Both the position numbers and the translations under genes were made by a program. The notes under the pieces are model-generated. The model saw only the letters and a list, made by a program, of their open reading frames with translations, was not told the origin of the DNA and ran no database searches. Positions 8,478 to 17,291 of a DNA stretch of 64,000 nt are shown one piece after another; position 1 is the stretch's first letter; the number at the start of each line of letters is the position of its first letter. The DNA is taken from assembly GCA_024123915.1 (NCBI GenBank), contig CP099650.1, positions 4,216,001-4,280,000 of the forward strand. The letters run 5' to 3'. Origin of the DNA: Oxalobacteraceae bacterium OTU3CAMAD1. GTDB taxonomy: Bacteria; Pseudomonadota; Gammaproteobacteria; Burkholderiales; Burkholderiaceae_D.

Positions 8478-9701
8478 ATGAAACTTCGTCACATCCTGTT
8501 CGTACCTGCCGCACTGGCCACCGCCGGCGCGGGTTTCGCCGCCGACCGTTTGACCGTCACCGTCACGCACAACCTGGATGCGGCGCGCCCATCGGAGACG
8601 ATCACCATCCCCTGGACCGAAGTCAATCGCGTGCTGCCAGGCGCGCTGCTGCAGCATATCGAAGTGAAAGACGCCGCCGGCCGCGTGCTGCCGTATCAGG
8701 TCACCAATGTGGCCCCGCAGGCCAAGGACCCGAAGAACGTCGGCATCGCGTATGGCGAGCTGATTTTCCAGCATAACTTCGCCGTCGGCGAAAAGAAGGC
8801 CACCTTCACCGTCGAGAAAATCGAGGCCATGGCGCCGCCCTTCCCTAGCAAGGTCTCGGCCCGCTACATCCAGGAACGCCTGGACGATTTCGCGTGGGAG
8901 AACGACAAGGTCGCGCACCGCACCTACGGTCCCGCGCTGGCCGCTCCCGCGCCCGAAGGCAGCGGCAAGGAAGTGCTGGTCACCAGCGGCATGGATATCT
9001 GGCACAAGCGTGTCGCCTATCCCATCGTCGACCGCTGGTACAACAAGGGCCACGACCATTATCACCATGATGAAGGCGAAGGCATGGACATGTACAACGT
9101 CGGCAAGTCGCGCGGCGCGGGCGGCACCGGCATCTGGGACGGCAGCAACCTGTTCACCAGCGTGAACTACGCCAAATGGAAAGTCATCGCCAACGGCCCG
9201 GTGCGCGCCATCTTCGAATTGAACTACGACGCGTGGGACGCCGCCGGCACCAAGGTTTCCGAAGTCAAGCGCTTCACCGTCGACGCCGGCCACTACTTCG
9301 ACCAGATCGAAAGCACCTTCACCTTTACCGGTCCGCAGCAGCTGACCGCCGCCGTTGGCCTGAACAAGACGCCGGCCGACAAGGGCCAGGAAGCCGTCGT
9401 CCAGCCGTCGACCGTGCCGGCCGACCGCGCGATGCTGCAGTGGATCGAGCAGAAATCGAACGGCGCCTTCGGCACCGCCATCATCGTGCCGACCGCCGAT
9501 GAAAAGGGCTACGCGGAAGACAAGCTCAATCAACTGATGCTGGCCAAGGTCGTCTCCGGCCAGCCGCTGCGCTACTACGTCGGCTCCGGCTGGACCCGTG
9601 GCGGCGACTTCGCCACCCGCGACGACTGGCAGAAGTACGTGGCGGCGCAGGCGGCGCGCGTACGTGCCCCGGTCAGCGTGACGCTGGGCGCAAGCAAATA
9701 G
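8478..9701 (+). CDS. Secreted DUF4861-family protein
   Basis: This 407-residue exported protein (signal peptide 1-22, ending FAA) belongs to the DUF4861 family, recognised from RVLPYQV near 70, the His/Asp-rich stretch NKGHDHYHHDEGEGMDMY near 190 and the GTGIWDG segment near 215. The family is common in pectin and hemicellulose loci. Its activity is not known to me; the His/Asp/Glu cluster suggests metal binding. It heads a plus-strand operon with a CE12 esterase 3 bp downstream and a GH43 enzyme, so rhamnogalacturonan side-chain processing is a reasonable inference. Confidence 0.8.
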   Translation: MKLRHILFVPAALATAGAGFAADRLTVTVTHNLDAARPSETITIPWTEVNRVLPGALLQHIEVKDAAGRVLPYQVTNVAPQAKDPKNVGIAYGELIFQHNFAVGEKKATFTVEKIEAMAPPFPSKVSARYIQERLDDFAWENDKVAHRTYGPALAAPAPEGSGKEVLVTSGMDIWHKRVAYPIVDRWYNKGHDHYHHDEGEGMDMYNVGKSRGAGGTGIWDGSNLFTSVNYAKWKVIANGPVRAIFELNYDAWDAAGTKVSEVKRFTVDAGHYFDQIESTFTFTGPQQLTAAVGLNKTPADKGQEAVVQPSTVPADRAMLQWIEQKSNGAFGTAIIVPTADEKGYAEDKLNQLMLAKVVSGQPLRYYVGSGWTRGGDFATRDDWQKYVAAQAARVRAPVSVTLGASK

Positions 9702-9704
9702 ATA

Positions 9705-11090
9705 ATGCAGTTTAAACCGGGCACTCCTTCCCTGCCGGTGGCAAGCCGTCTCTCCTCGGCGAAGCTGCTGGCAGGGTTTTCTATTCTGGCGTTGGCAGCC
9801 TCCGGCCCCGCCCATGCGGCCGCGGTAACCGCAAGCACCGACACCTGGCGGCTGGCTTTCGGCGGCGGCAAGCCGGCTGCCGGCTACACCGCCGTGCAAC
9901 CGGGTATGGACTACAACGAAAAGCGCGGCTTCGGATTCGAGCCGGGCGCCGTGGTGCGCAATGTGCCGGCGGGTTCCGGGCACCTTGCCGCCGGCAAGCC
10001 CTTCTTCTTTTCCGTCGATCTGCCCGAAGGGAACTACAACGTCACCATCACCTTCGGCGGTGGCGACGCGGCCTCGAATACCACGGTCAAATCGGAACTG
10101 CGCCGGTTGATGCTGGAAAACGTAACGACCGCGCCGGGCGCCACCCTCAAACGCGCTTTCACCGTCAACATCCGCACGCCCCGGATTCCCGCACGGGACG
10201 GCATCGCCGCCGGCAGCGTCAAGCTGAAGGCGCCGCGCGAAACGGTGCAGGAAGCCTGGAGCTGGGACAAGCGCCTGACATTGGAGATCGGCGGCGGGAA
10301 CCCCGTCATCAGCGCCATCGAGATCGTCCCCGTCAAAACGCCGACCTTGTTCCTGCTGGGCGACTCCACCGTTTGCGATCAGCCGGCGGAGCCGTATAGC
10401 AGCTGGGGACAAATGCTGCCGCGCTTTCTTAAGCCGGGCATTGCGGTCGCCAACCATGCCGAATCGGGCGAAACCTACCGCGATTCGCTGGCGCGCCGCC
10501 GGCTGGACAAAGTCGTCAGCGCCATGCGGCCAGGCGACGCGGTCCTGATGCAGTTCGGCCACAACGACCAGAAGCAGATCAAGGAGAACAAGGGCGGGCC
10601 TTTCACCACCTACAAGGACGAGATCCGCGCCCACGTCGACGCCATCCGCGCGCACGGCGGCGTGCCGGTGATCGTATCGTCGATGGAACGCCGTAACTTC
10701 GACGCGGCCGGCAAGGTCGTGCCGTCGTTGCGCGACTACGCCGACGCCGCGCGAGAATCCGCGAAAGAGCTGGGCGTCGCCTTCATCGACCTCAATGCGA
10801 TGAGCAAACCGTTCTACGAGGCGCTGGGTCCCGAGCTCTCGAAGAAAGCCTTCGCCGAGCCGGAGCCGGGCCGCATCGACAACACGCACCACAACAACTA
10901 CGGCGGTTACGAACTGGCGCAGATCGTTCTGACCGGCATGCGTCAGAGCGGCCTGCCCGTCGCCGCCTTCATCGCCGAAGGCTATGGCAATTTCGATCCA
11001 TCCCATCCCGACCCGGTGGCCTCGTTCGCGGTCCCGGCTAGTCCCACCTTTACCAACGAACGCCCGCTGGGCGACGAGGCAAACCAATAA
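9705..11090 (+). CDS. Secreted CE12 rhamnogalacturonan acetylesterase-like SGNH hydrolase
   Basis: The protein has 461 residues: a signal peptide (to about 38), a beta-sandwich domain (about 45-210) and an SGNH/GDSL esterase domain. The esterase shows LLGDST (nucleophile Ser), the FGHND block and RIDNTHHNNYGG with the Asp/His pair. CE12 enzymes remove acetyl groups from rhamnogalacturonan or homogalacturonan, opening the backbone for lyases and hydrolases. The ATG follows the upstream stop by 3 bp with no clear ribosome binding site of its own, so translation is probably coupled to the DUF4861 gene. Confidence 0.9.
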   Translation: MQFKPGTPSLPVASRLSSAKLLAGFSILALAASGPAHAAAVTASTDTWRLAFGGGKPAAGYTAVQPGMDYNEKRGFGFEPGAVVRNVPAGSGHLAAGKPFFFSVDLPEGNYNVTITFGGGDAASNTTVKSELRRLMLENVTTAPGATLKRAFTVNIRTPRIPARDGIAAGSVKLKAPRETVQEAWSWDKRLTLEIGGGNPVISAIEIVPVKTPTLFLLGDSTVCDQPAEPYSSWGQMLPRFLKPGIAVANHAESGETYRDSLARRRLDKVVSAMRPGDAVLMQFGHNDQKQIKENKGGPFTTYKDEIRAHVDAIRAHGGVPVIVSSMERRNFDAAGKVVPSLRDYADAARESAKELGVAFIDLNAMSKPFYEALGPELSKKAFAEPEPGRIDNTHHNNYGGYELAQIVLTGMRQSGLPVAAFIAEGYGNFDPSHPDPVASFAVPASPTFTNERPLGDEANQ

Positions 11091-11091
11091 C

Positions 11092-12063
11092 ATGAAAATC
11101 ACGCGGCAACTGGCCGTTGGCTTAACGCTGGCGATGGCCAGTTTCGCGTCGCAGGCGGCCGACGCCTACGTCTTCGCCTACTTCACCGGCAACGGCGAGG
11201 ACGGCCTGCATTTCGCCGGCAGCGCGGACGGCTACAAGTGGGACAAGTTGGGCGGCGGCCGCAGCTTCCTGGCGCCGAAGGTCGGCAACTCCAAATTGAT
11301 GCGCGATCCCTGCATCGTGCGCGGCCCGGACGGCACCTATCACATGGTCTGGACGTCGGGCTGGAACGAGAACAACATCGGCTACGCGTCGTCGAAGGAC
11401 CTGGTCAACTGGTCGCCGCAGCAGCAGGTGCCCGTGATGGCGCACGAACCGGGCTCGTTGAACGCCTGGGCGCCGGAGATCGTCTACGACGACAAGCGCG
11501 GCGAGTTCCTGATCTTCTGGGCATCCACGATACCTAGGCGCTTCCCGGCAACCGACGGCTCGTCGGAGGAAAAATACAACCACCGCATGTACTACACGAC
11601 GACGCGCGACTTCGTCACCTACGCGCCGACGAAGCTATACTACGATCCCGGCTTCAGCGTGATCGACGCCAGCTTCGTGCGCGCCAACGGCAAGAACTAC
11701 CTGATGGTCAAGGATGAGACGCGCAATCCGCCGAAGAAGTATCTGCAGATAGCGGCCGCGCCGGACTTGCGTGGACCGTTCGGTAAACTGAGTGCGCCCA
11801 TTACGCCGCCGGGATTGTGGGTGGAAGGTCCAACGGCGCTGCAAATCGGCCAGGACGTGATCCTCTACTACGACGCCTACACGACCAAGCATTACGGCGC
11901 CATGCGCTCGCGCGACATGGTGAAATGGGAGGACGTCACGGCGAAGATGCAATTCCCCGACGAAGGCACGCCGCTGCGGCTGCGCCATGGCACGGTGATT
12001 GCCGTGCCATCGGAGTTGGTCACGAAGCTGATGAACAATTCTGAAACACGTAGGGCGGATTAG
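11092..12063 (+). CDS. Secreted GH43-family glycoside hydrolase
   Basis: This 323-residue exported enzyme (signal peptide 1-22) has the GH43 five-bladed propeller pattern: the probable base Asp in KLMRDPCIV, WAPEIVYDD in the second blade and the probable acid Glu in LWVEGPTALQ. Members act on arabinans, arabinogalactan or xylan side chains; here pectin side chains are likely. I chose the ATG at 11092, one base after the esterase stop, because a longer frame from 10984 would hide the signal peptide. The final codons (TRRAD and stop) come from a palindromic repeat, not from conserved GH43 sequence. Confidence 0.87.
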   Translation: MKITRQLAVGLTLAMASFASQAADAYVFAYFTGNGEDGLHFAGSADGYKWDKLGGGRSFLAPKVGNSKLMRDPCIVRGPDGTYHMVWTSGWNENNIGYASSKDLVNWSPQQQVPVMAHEPGSLNAWAPEIVYDDKRGEFLIFWASTIPRRFPATDGSSEEKYNHRMYYTTTRDFVTYAPTKLYYDPGFSVIDASFVRANGKNYLMVKDETRNPPKKYLQIAAAPDLRGPFGKLSAPITPPGLWVEGPTALQIGQDVILYYDAYTTKHYGAMRSRDMVKWEDVTAKMQFPDEGTPLRLRHGTVIAVPSELVTKLMNNSETRRAD

Positions 12064-12136
12064 CGAAGCGTAATCGGCCATGCATGCGCCCCGGCGACGC
12101 ATGCATGGCCGATTACGGCGTTCCGCCTAATCCGCC
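12047..12136. repeat. Cloverleaf-like intergenic palindrome, copy 2
   Basis: CACGTAGGGCGGATTAG opens the element, followed by GCGAAGC and an inner stem GGCCATGCATG...CATGCATGGCC, then GGCGTTCCGCC and TAATCCGCC. It overlaps the last codons of the GH43 gene and provides its TAG stop at 12061. It sits between the convergent GH43 and GH105 genes. The outer right arm lacks the final CTACGTG seen in copies 1 and 3. Confidence 0.85.
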
Positions 12137-12148
12137 ACGGAGTCCGGG

Positions 12149-13510
12149 TTATTTCACCAACAACTGCAACGAACTATCGTTGATCTCGAACTTGTGCGTC
12201 TTCAGCATCGTGATCACTTCTGCGCCCGCCAGCAGCACCGGTCCATATCCGTGCGCCGCATACACGTTCACCGGACGATAGGCATAGAACGCCGGATCGA
12301 ATCCCATCCCCGTCCCGACACAAACCCCTTCAACCTGTCCCTTCGCATTCACCTTGGTCGCCACCGCGTTCCAGGCCAGCATGACAGCCGGCGCATACGC
12401 CATCTTGTCGATATACCCCTTGTTGATCGCCCGCGCCATCGAGTACGCATAGATCGCCGTGGCCGACGTCTCCAGATACGTATCGTTCCGGTCCAGCAGT
12501 TGATGCCACAAGCCCGTGCCATCCTGATACGACGCCAAGCCCTTCACATGCGCGCGCAACTGCTTCAACACCATCGGATACCCCGGATGGCTCTTCGGCA
12601 GCACATCGAGCAGCTCCACCAGCGTCATCACCGCCCAGCCGTTCGCGCGGGCCCAATGGAATTCTGGATGCACCTCCATCCCCTGCACCCAACCGTGCAT
12701 GTAAATGCCCTTCTGCTCATTGAACATCCGCTTGGAGAATTGCTCCACCTGTTTGACCGCGTCGTCGTAGTAACTGGCGTCGCCGGTCAGCTTGCCCAGC
12801 TGCGCCAGCGCCGGCACGGCCATGAACAGATCGTCCAGCCACAGCGTATCGACCTGCGGACGCACGCGGCCCAGGGTCCCGTCCTTCAGCCGATGCTCCT
12901 TGGTCCGGATGAAGGTGATGCAGCTATCCAGCAGCGGCTTCACGTCAGCCTGCAAACCCTCCTGCTTGGCCTTGACGATCGCCGCGCACACCGCGCCGAT
13001 ATCGTCCAGCGCATGCGGCTCCAGCATGCCGCGCACCGGCGACTTGCTTTGCGGGTTGGACTTCATGCGCGCCAGCGTGGCCGGCGCCATGTTGGCCAGC
13101 AGCGTCAAACGCTTGTTCACATACTCGTTATAACGCTTGTCGCCGGTGGCGCCGCCGGCCGCCAGCATGCCGGCGTAAGTCACTCCCCATTCGTAGCTGG
13201 TCAGGCGGAAATCGCCCGGCGCGAGCACGGTGTCGTCATCCATCTGGCTGAAATTGGTGATCTCTTTCTTGGTCTTGGCGTTGATCGCCTGCGCCGGGGT
13301 GGCGGCATCCAGATATGTGAACACCCGGTTCAGCACCTTGTTGACATCGTCGATCGACGGATTGCCGTATGGCGTGGGATAGTCGGCCTTCATCAGGTGC
13401 AGCGGCGCCGTCATGTCGTTGGCCGGCTTGGTCTCTGCCCAGGCCTGGCATGCCAGCGGCAGCAGCATGGCGGCGATGGCGGTTTTTTTCAGCAAAAGCT
13501 TAACTTTCAT
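12149..13510 (-). CDS. Secreted GH105 unsaturated rhamnogalacturonyl hydrolase
   Basis: This 453-residue enzyme hydrolyses the terminal unsaturated galacturonic acid that pectate or rhamnogalacturonan lyases leave behind. It has a signal peptide (about 1-25, ending AWA) and the alpha6/alpha6 barrel of GH105/GH88: VDTLWLDDLFMAVP with the conserved Asp pair, FHWARANGWAVMTLVELLD and the substrate loop GTGLWHQLLD. The ATG at 13510 is preferred over an upstream one because it begins the signal peptide. It lies 19 bp after the tandem esterase gene, in one operon. It is a different paralogue from the lipoprotein GH105 at 18499. Confidence 0.92.
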   Translation of the reverse strand: MKVKLLLKKTAIAAMLLPLACQAWAETKPANDMTAPLHLMKADYPTPYGNPSIDDVNKVLNRVFTYLDAATPAQAINAKTKKEITNFSQMDDDTVLAPGDFRLTSYEWGVTYAGMLAAGGATGDKRYNEYVNKRLTLLANMAPATLARMKSNPQSKSPVRGMLEPHALDDIGAVCAAIVKAKQEGLQADVKPLLDSCITFIRTKEHRLKDGTLGRVRPQVDTLWLDDLFMAVPALAQLGKLTGDASYYDDAVKQVEQFSKRMFNEQKGIYMHGWVQGMEVHPEFHWARANGWAVMTLVELLDVLPKSHPGYPMVLKQLRAHVKGLASYQDGTGLWHQLLDRNDTYLETSATAIYAYSMARAINKGYIDKMAYAPAVMLAWNAVATKVNAKGQVEGVCVGTGMGFDPAFYAYRPVNVYAAHGYGPVLLAGAEVITMLKTHKFEINDSSLQLLVK

Positions 13511-13529
13511 ATGATGTGTCTCGTTGTTG

Positions 13530-15191
13530 TTAGTGTTTGAGATAAGCTGCCAGCGGATTGCCTGGCAAGGTTTTGAAGGCATCGACTACACGCGCCGCAT
13601 TGAACTGCGCGCCGGCTTCATTGGTGTGTGTACGAGCGTCGGAAAAGTAGCCGTTGACGGCACTGGCGCCGGCCTTGCGGTAAGCGTCGCTGACCACCAT
13701 CGTCAGGTCGGCAAACATCGCGCCGCCTTTGCGCGCCACTTCCTCGTCCCACTGCGCATAGTTTGCGAAGTCGCGGCCCTGCTCCCATACGTCGCGGTGC
13801 GGTACCGGCGACAGCAGGATCACGGTGGCGCCTTTGGCCTTTGCGTCGGCGACATAGCGCGCCATGTACCAGCCAAAGCTGTGGACCTGCTCCTTGATGC
13901 CATCCGGCCGCGTGTCCTCGACCGTCTCCGGCCCGGTCCCGGGCGCAGAACCGCGATTTTTACCGGCGGGATCGCCAATGCGGGCGCCGTCGTTGTGGCC
14001 AAACTGGATCGCTACGAAGTCCCCCGCCTTCAGTTGCGCCAGCACCTTGTCCCAGCGCCCCTCGGTAAAGAAGGTGCGGCTGCTGCGGCCACCGATCGCG
14101 TGGTTGACGACATTGATCTTATTGGTGTCGAAGTGCGGCGTAATGCGCTCGCCCCAGCCGATCGCGCCATTCGCTCCGCCGCTTTTGACGGTCGAATCCC
14201 CGACCAGAAATAGACTGGGCAACGAGGGATCGCGCGGTTTCTCACCCGCGACCTTGTTGGCGTCGACCACCGGACGGTCATCCTCGGCGGCGGGAACGGC
14301 CTGGCCGGCCGCGTTCAGCGCCGTCATGACCACTGGCGTGCGCAAGGCTTTAAGGCCGGCGACGACCGCGCGGGCATTCAGTTCGGCGCCGGCCAAATTC
14401 GTGTGGGTCTGCTCGTCCGGCGTCACCACCGGGAACATCTTCATCACCTCGTCGCGGCCCATCGCGTCGTATTGGCGGGCGACGATGCCATTCAGGTCGA
14501 TGAAGCCGACCTTCTGCTGGCGCGCCACCTGTTCGGCCCAGCCGGCGTACTCGTTCTGGCTGCGCCGTATCTTGCCATCCTCGCCCCAGCTTTTACGCGG
14601 TATTGGCGAGCAGATGACGGCGGTGGCGCCGCGCGCCTTGATATCGGCCACGAAGGTTCGCAAATACCACCCGTAGCTGTGCACCACTTCGCGCTCGCCG
14701 GTCATCAGATTATCGATTTCCTCCGCCTCGTCGCCGATACCCTTGATGGTGCCGCGCGCGCGGATGGTGTCGTTGACCGGTCCCGCGTCGTTGTGGCCGA
14801 ACTGGATCAGCACCACGTCGCCCGCCTTGACGAAGGCCAGGCTGCGCTCCCAGTGCTTGGTGGTCAGATAGGTGCGGCTGCTCAGGCCACCGATGGCGCG
14901 ATTGACCACGTTGATCCTGGCCGGGTCGAACATCGTGGCGAACGGATTTCCCCATCCCCATTGGCCGGCCGCGCCTTTGCCTTGGCCGTCGTCCTTGCCG
15001 TTGCGGACCGTGGAATCGCCGATCAATATCAGTGAAGGCAGGTTCGGATTCGCTGGTTCCGGCAGCACCACCTGCGCGTTGCGCGGATCGGTGTTGACGG
15101 CGGGCGGCGGGGTCTGCGCCGACGTCGTCGAGGAACCCGCGACTGCTGCGGCGCAGCACAATTTAAGGATGAAAGCAAGGTATCTGTTCAT
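13530..15191 (-). CDS. Secreted protein with two tandem CE12 esterase domains
   Basis: The protein has 553 residues: a signal peptide (1-25) and two complete SGNH esterase domains (about 50-290 and 325-550). Each shows GDST (Ser60 and Ser333), an AIGG.SSRT block, QFGHND and a C-terminal Asp/His motif (PDEQTHTN and SDARTHTN). Both therefore look active. The family deacetylates rhamnogalacturonan. The second domain has an extra insertion of about 20 residues after FGHND, suggesting the two halves differ in specificity. It is followed 19 bp later by GH105 and is divergent from the PL22-like gene. Confidence 0.9.
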   Translation of the reverse strand: MNRYLAFILKLCCAAAVAGSSTTSAQTPPPAVNTDPRNAQVVLPEPANPNLPSLILIGDSTVRNGKDDGQGKGAAGQWGWGNPFATMFDPARINVVNRAIGGLSSRTYLTTKHWERSLAFVKAGDVVLIQFGHNDAGPVNDTIRARGTIKGIGDEAEEIDNLMTGEREVVHSYGWYLRTFVADIKARGATAVICSPIPRKSWGEDGKIRRSQNEYAGWAEQVARQQKVGFIDLNGIVARQYDAMGRDEVMKMFPVVTPDEQTHTNLAGAELNARAVVAGLKALRTPVVMTALNAAGQAVPAAEDDRPVVDANKVAGEKPRDPSLPSLFLVGDSTVKSGGANGAIGWGERITPHFDTNKINVVNHAIGGRSSRTFFTEGRWDKVLAQLKAGDFVAIQFGHNDGARIGDPAGKNRGSAPGTGPETVEDTRPDGIKEQVHSFGWYMARYVADAKAKGATVILLSPVPHRDVWEQGRDFANYAQWDEEVARKGGAMFADLTMVVSDAYRKAGASAVNGYFSDARTHTNEAGAQFNAARVVDAFKTLPGNPLAAYLKH

Positions 15192-15316
15192 GCCGCCAAT
15201 TCTATGCGAGGATTTTTCGAGGCTTGTACTTTGAGCTTAAAGAATCAGAAAAATGAGCAATGTCCGCATCGGTATGAGCAGACAATCGTAACCTTTCAAC
15301 CTGTTTTGAGCTATCG

Positions 15317-16645
15317 ATGATTATCAAGATCCTGATTTGCGCAGCCCTGATCCTCTCCAGTAGCGCGCACGCGCAGATCGGCAAGCGGTTTCCGTCCGAG
15401 CGCAAGGTGGTCAAAGACCCCGTCACCGGCACCATGCTGACCTTCCTGACCAGTAAGCCGAACGGCGACTCCAAGATCTATCCCACGCATCCCCAATGGA
15501 CGTCGGACGGCAAGTGGCTGGTGTTCCGTTCCGCGCGGGTCAAGGGCGAGGCCATGGCCGTCAACGAGGAAACCGGCGAACTGGTACAGGTCACGGAAGG
15601 CGGCTACGTCGGCATGTTGAACCTTGCGCGCAAGTCGATGAAGCTCTACTTCATGCGCAAGGACGGCGATGCCAAGCGCCTGCAGTTCGTCGAGGTGGAT
15701 CTGGCGGCGCTGCTGGCGGACAGCAAGGCCGGCAAGCTCAAATCGGCCGACGCCTACCAGCGTATCTGCGGCACAACCGCGCCGGAGCTGGAGGCCGGCG
15801 GCGACATGGCGCTGGACGCGGACGAGGAATGGGCCTACTTCCGCACCGGTCCGACCGAGGCGGCAAAGCACCTAGCGCCGGGCGTGAAAATCGAGCCGGC
15901 TTTCGGCCCGCGCAGCATGGGCGCCGGCCCGAACGGGATCTCGCGCATGAATGTGCGCACCGGCGAAGTCAAACATGTGGTGTCCGTGCCCTTCCAGATC
16001 GGCCATATCCAGGCGAACCTGTGGAACCCGGGCGAGATCGTTTTCTGCTGGGAGACCGGTGGCAAGTCGCCGCAACGCACCTGGACGGTGAAAGCCGATG
16101 GCACCGGCCTGCGGCCGCTCTATCCCGAGGCACCATATGAGTGGGTGACGCACGAAGCGGTGATCTCGAAGGATGAAGTGGCGATGGCGATCATGGGGCA
16201 CCGGCCCATCGCCGAGGGCGGCGGCGGGGTTGGCGCTCCGGCGACTGGCGTTCAGGGCGCGAATCCCGGCCAGGACGAGGGCTGGGGCATCACCGGCACG
16301 CGCGAAAAGCCGAGCGGGCTGGCGATCGTCAACCTGCGCACCCGCGAGATGACGATCGCGGGCCAGACGCCGTCCGGCAGCGGATTGTGGCATGTACATG
16401 GGTCGTCGGATGGGCGTTGGGCGGTGGGCGATGATTTCAGCCGCAGCGTATACCTGATCGACCGCAAGACGCGCGAGATGGTGATGCTGACGACCGGGCA
16501 TAAAACCACGGCGGCCGACCATCCCCACCCGACGTTCAACGCCGATGGCACGCGCATACAGATTCAATCGGCGATGTTGTCGGAGGATGGACGCAGCATG
16601 AACATCTGCATCGTCCCGGTGCCGGAGGCGTGGCTTAAACGCTAA
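15317..16645 (+). CDS. Secreted oligogalacturonate lyase-like protein (PL22 type)
   Basis: This 442-residue exported protein (signal peptide 1-19) is a seven-bladed propeller of the TolB/PL22 type. Features expected of oligogalacturonate lyases are the N-terminal GKRFPSERKVVKDPVTGT segment, IGHIQANLWNPGEIVFCWE, the YEWVTHEAVI segment with a conserved His, and DHPHPTFNADG near the C-terminus. Such lyases use Mn and split short galacturonides; here the signal peptide puts it in the periplasm. A rhamnogalacturonan-related substrate is possible. Its TAA overlaps the stop of the convergent DUF1080 gene by three bases. Confidence 0.8.
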   Translation: MIIKILICAALILSSSAHAQIGKRFPSERKVVKDPVTGTMLTFLTSKPNGDSKIYPTHPQWTSDGKWLVFRSARVKGEAMAVNEETGELVQVTEGGYVGMLNLARKSMKLYFMRKDGDAKRLQFVEVDLAALLADSKAGKLKSADAYQRICGTTAPELEAGGDMALDADEEWAYFRTGPTEAAKHLAPGVKIEPAFGPRSMGAGPNGISRMNVRTGEVKHVVSVPFQIGHIQANLWNPGEIVFCWETGGKSPQRTWTVKADGTGLRPLYPEAPYEWVTHEAVISKDEVAMAIMGHRPIAEGGGGVGAPATGVQGANPGQDEGWGITGTREKPSGLAIVNLRTREMTIAGQTPSGSGLWHVHGSSDGRWAVGDDFSRSVYLIDRKTREMVMLTTGHKTTAADHPHPTFNADGTRIQIQSAMLSEDGRSMNICIVPVPEAWLKR

Positions 16646-17274
16646 TTCAACTCCACCAGTTCGACACGGCGCAGCTCATACGGCGCCCCCTCAAGCTGGA
16701 AACCTATGCGCCCCGACGCCGGCTCGCTCCGTGTAACGCTGTTCTGAACAACGCCATTGATCGTGACCTCAACCTTGCCATCGCGGCTGACGATATCGCA
16801 GACGTTCCACTCTCCGGCGGCCAGCTCGCTGTCGAGGGCCGTATGCGCCTTGATACGCGGCTCGGCGCCATGAGCGGAGGTCAGCGGTTCCGCAAAGCTG
16901 GCGCCGGCCATCGGCAGCAGATCGCCCACATTCCCGCGCTTGGTCTGCACCTGAAGACTGAGCGGCCACACACGATCCATCGGACCATCACTGATATGCA
17001 GCAGGATGCCGCCATTACCCGGCGTTCCGCTCCAGCGCCACTCCACATGCAGCTTGTAGTTACCATAGCTATTCAGCGTGGACAAGAACCCCGAAGGCTG
17101 ACCAGTCGCAGCGACCACGCCGCCCGGCAGCATGCGGAACACGCTGTCGATGCGGGCGGCGGGCGACGTCTTCAACTCCCAGCCGCTGAAATCGCGCCCG
17201 TTGAACAATTCCACCGCGCCCGCCGACTGCGCGGAAAAAAACAGCAAGGCGGCGCATGCCATCCGATTCATCAT
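16642..17274 (-). CDS. Secreted DUF1080 (3-keto-disaccharide hydrolase fold) protein
   Basis: This 210-residue protein has a signal peptide (about 1-20) and one DUF1080 domain of concanavalin-like fold: LFNGRDFSGWE at the start, NYKLHVEWRW, NGGILLHI and a closing IGFQLEGAPYELRRVELVEL. Some members hydrolyse 3-keto-glycosides and others only bind sugars; the activity here is open. The ATG-ATG start is preceded by AGAGAG. Its start codon lies only 17 bp from the start of the divergent esterase-like gene. Confidence 0.85.
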   Translation of the reverse strand: MMNRMACAALLFFSAQSAGAVELFNGRDFSGWELKTSPAARIDSVFRMLPGGVVAATGQPSGFLSTLNSYGNYKLHVEWRWSGTPGNGGILLHISDGPMDRVWPLSLQVQTKRGNVGDLLPMAGASFAEPLTSAHGAEPRIKAHTALDSELAAGEWNVCDIVSRDGKVEVTINGVVQNSVTRSEPASGRIGFQLEGAPYELRRVELVELN

Positions 17275-17291
17275 CTGATACTCTCTTCACT

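Noticed and set aside
8319..11102. 927-codon minus-strand open frame
   Set aside because: It covers three well-supported plus-strand genes in antisense and has no recognisable domain.
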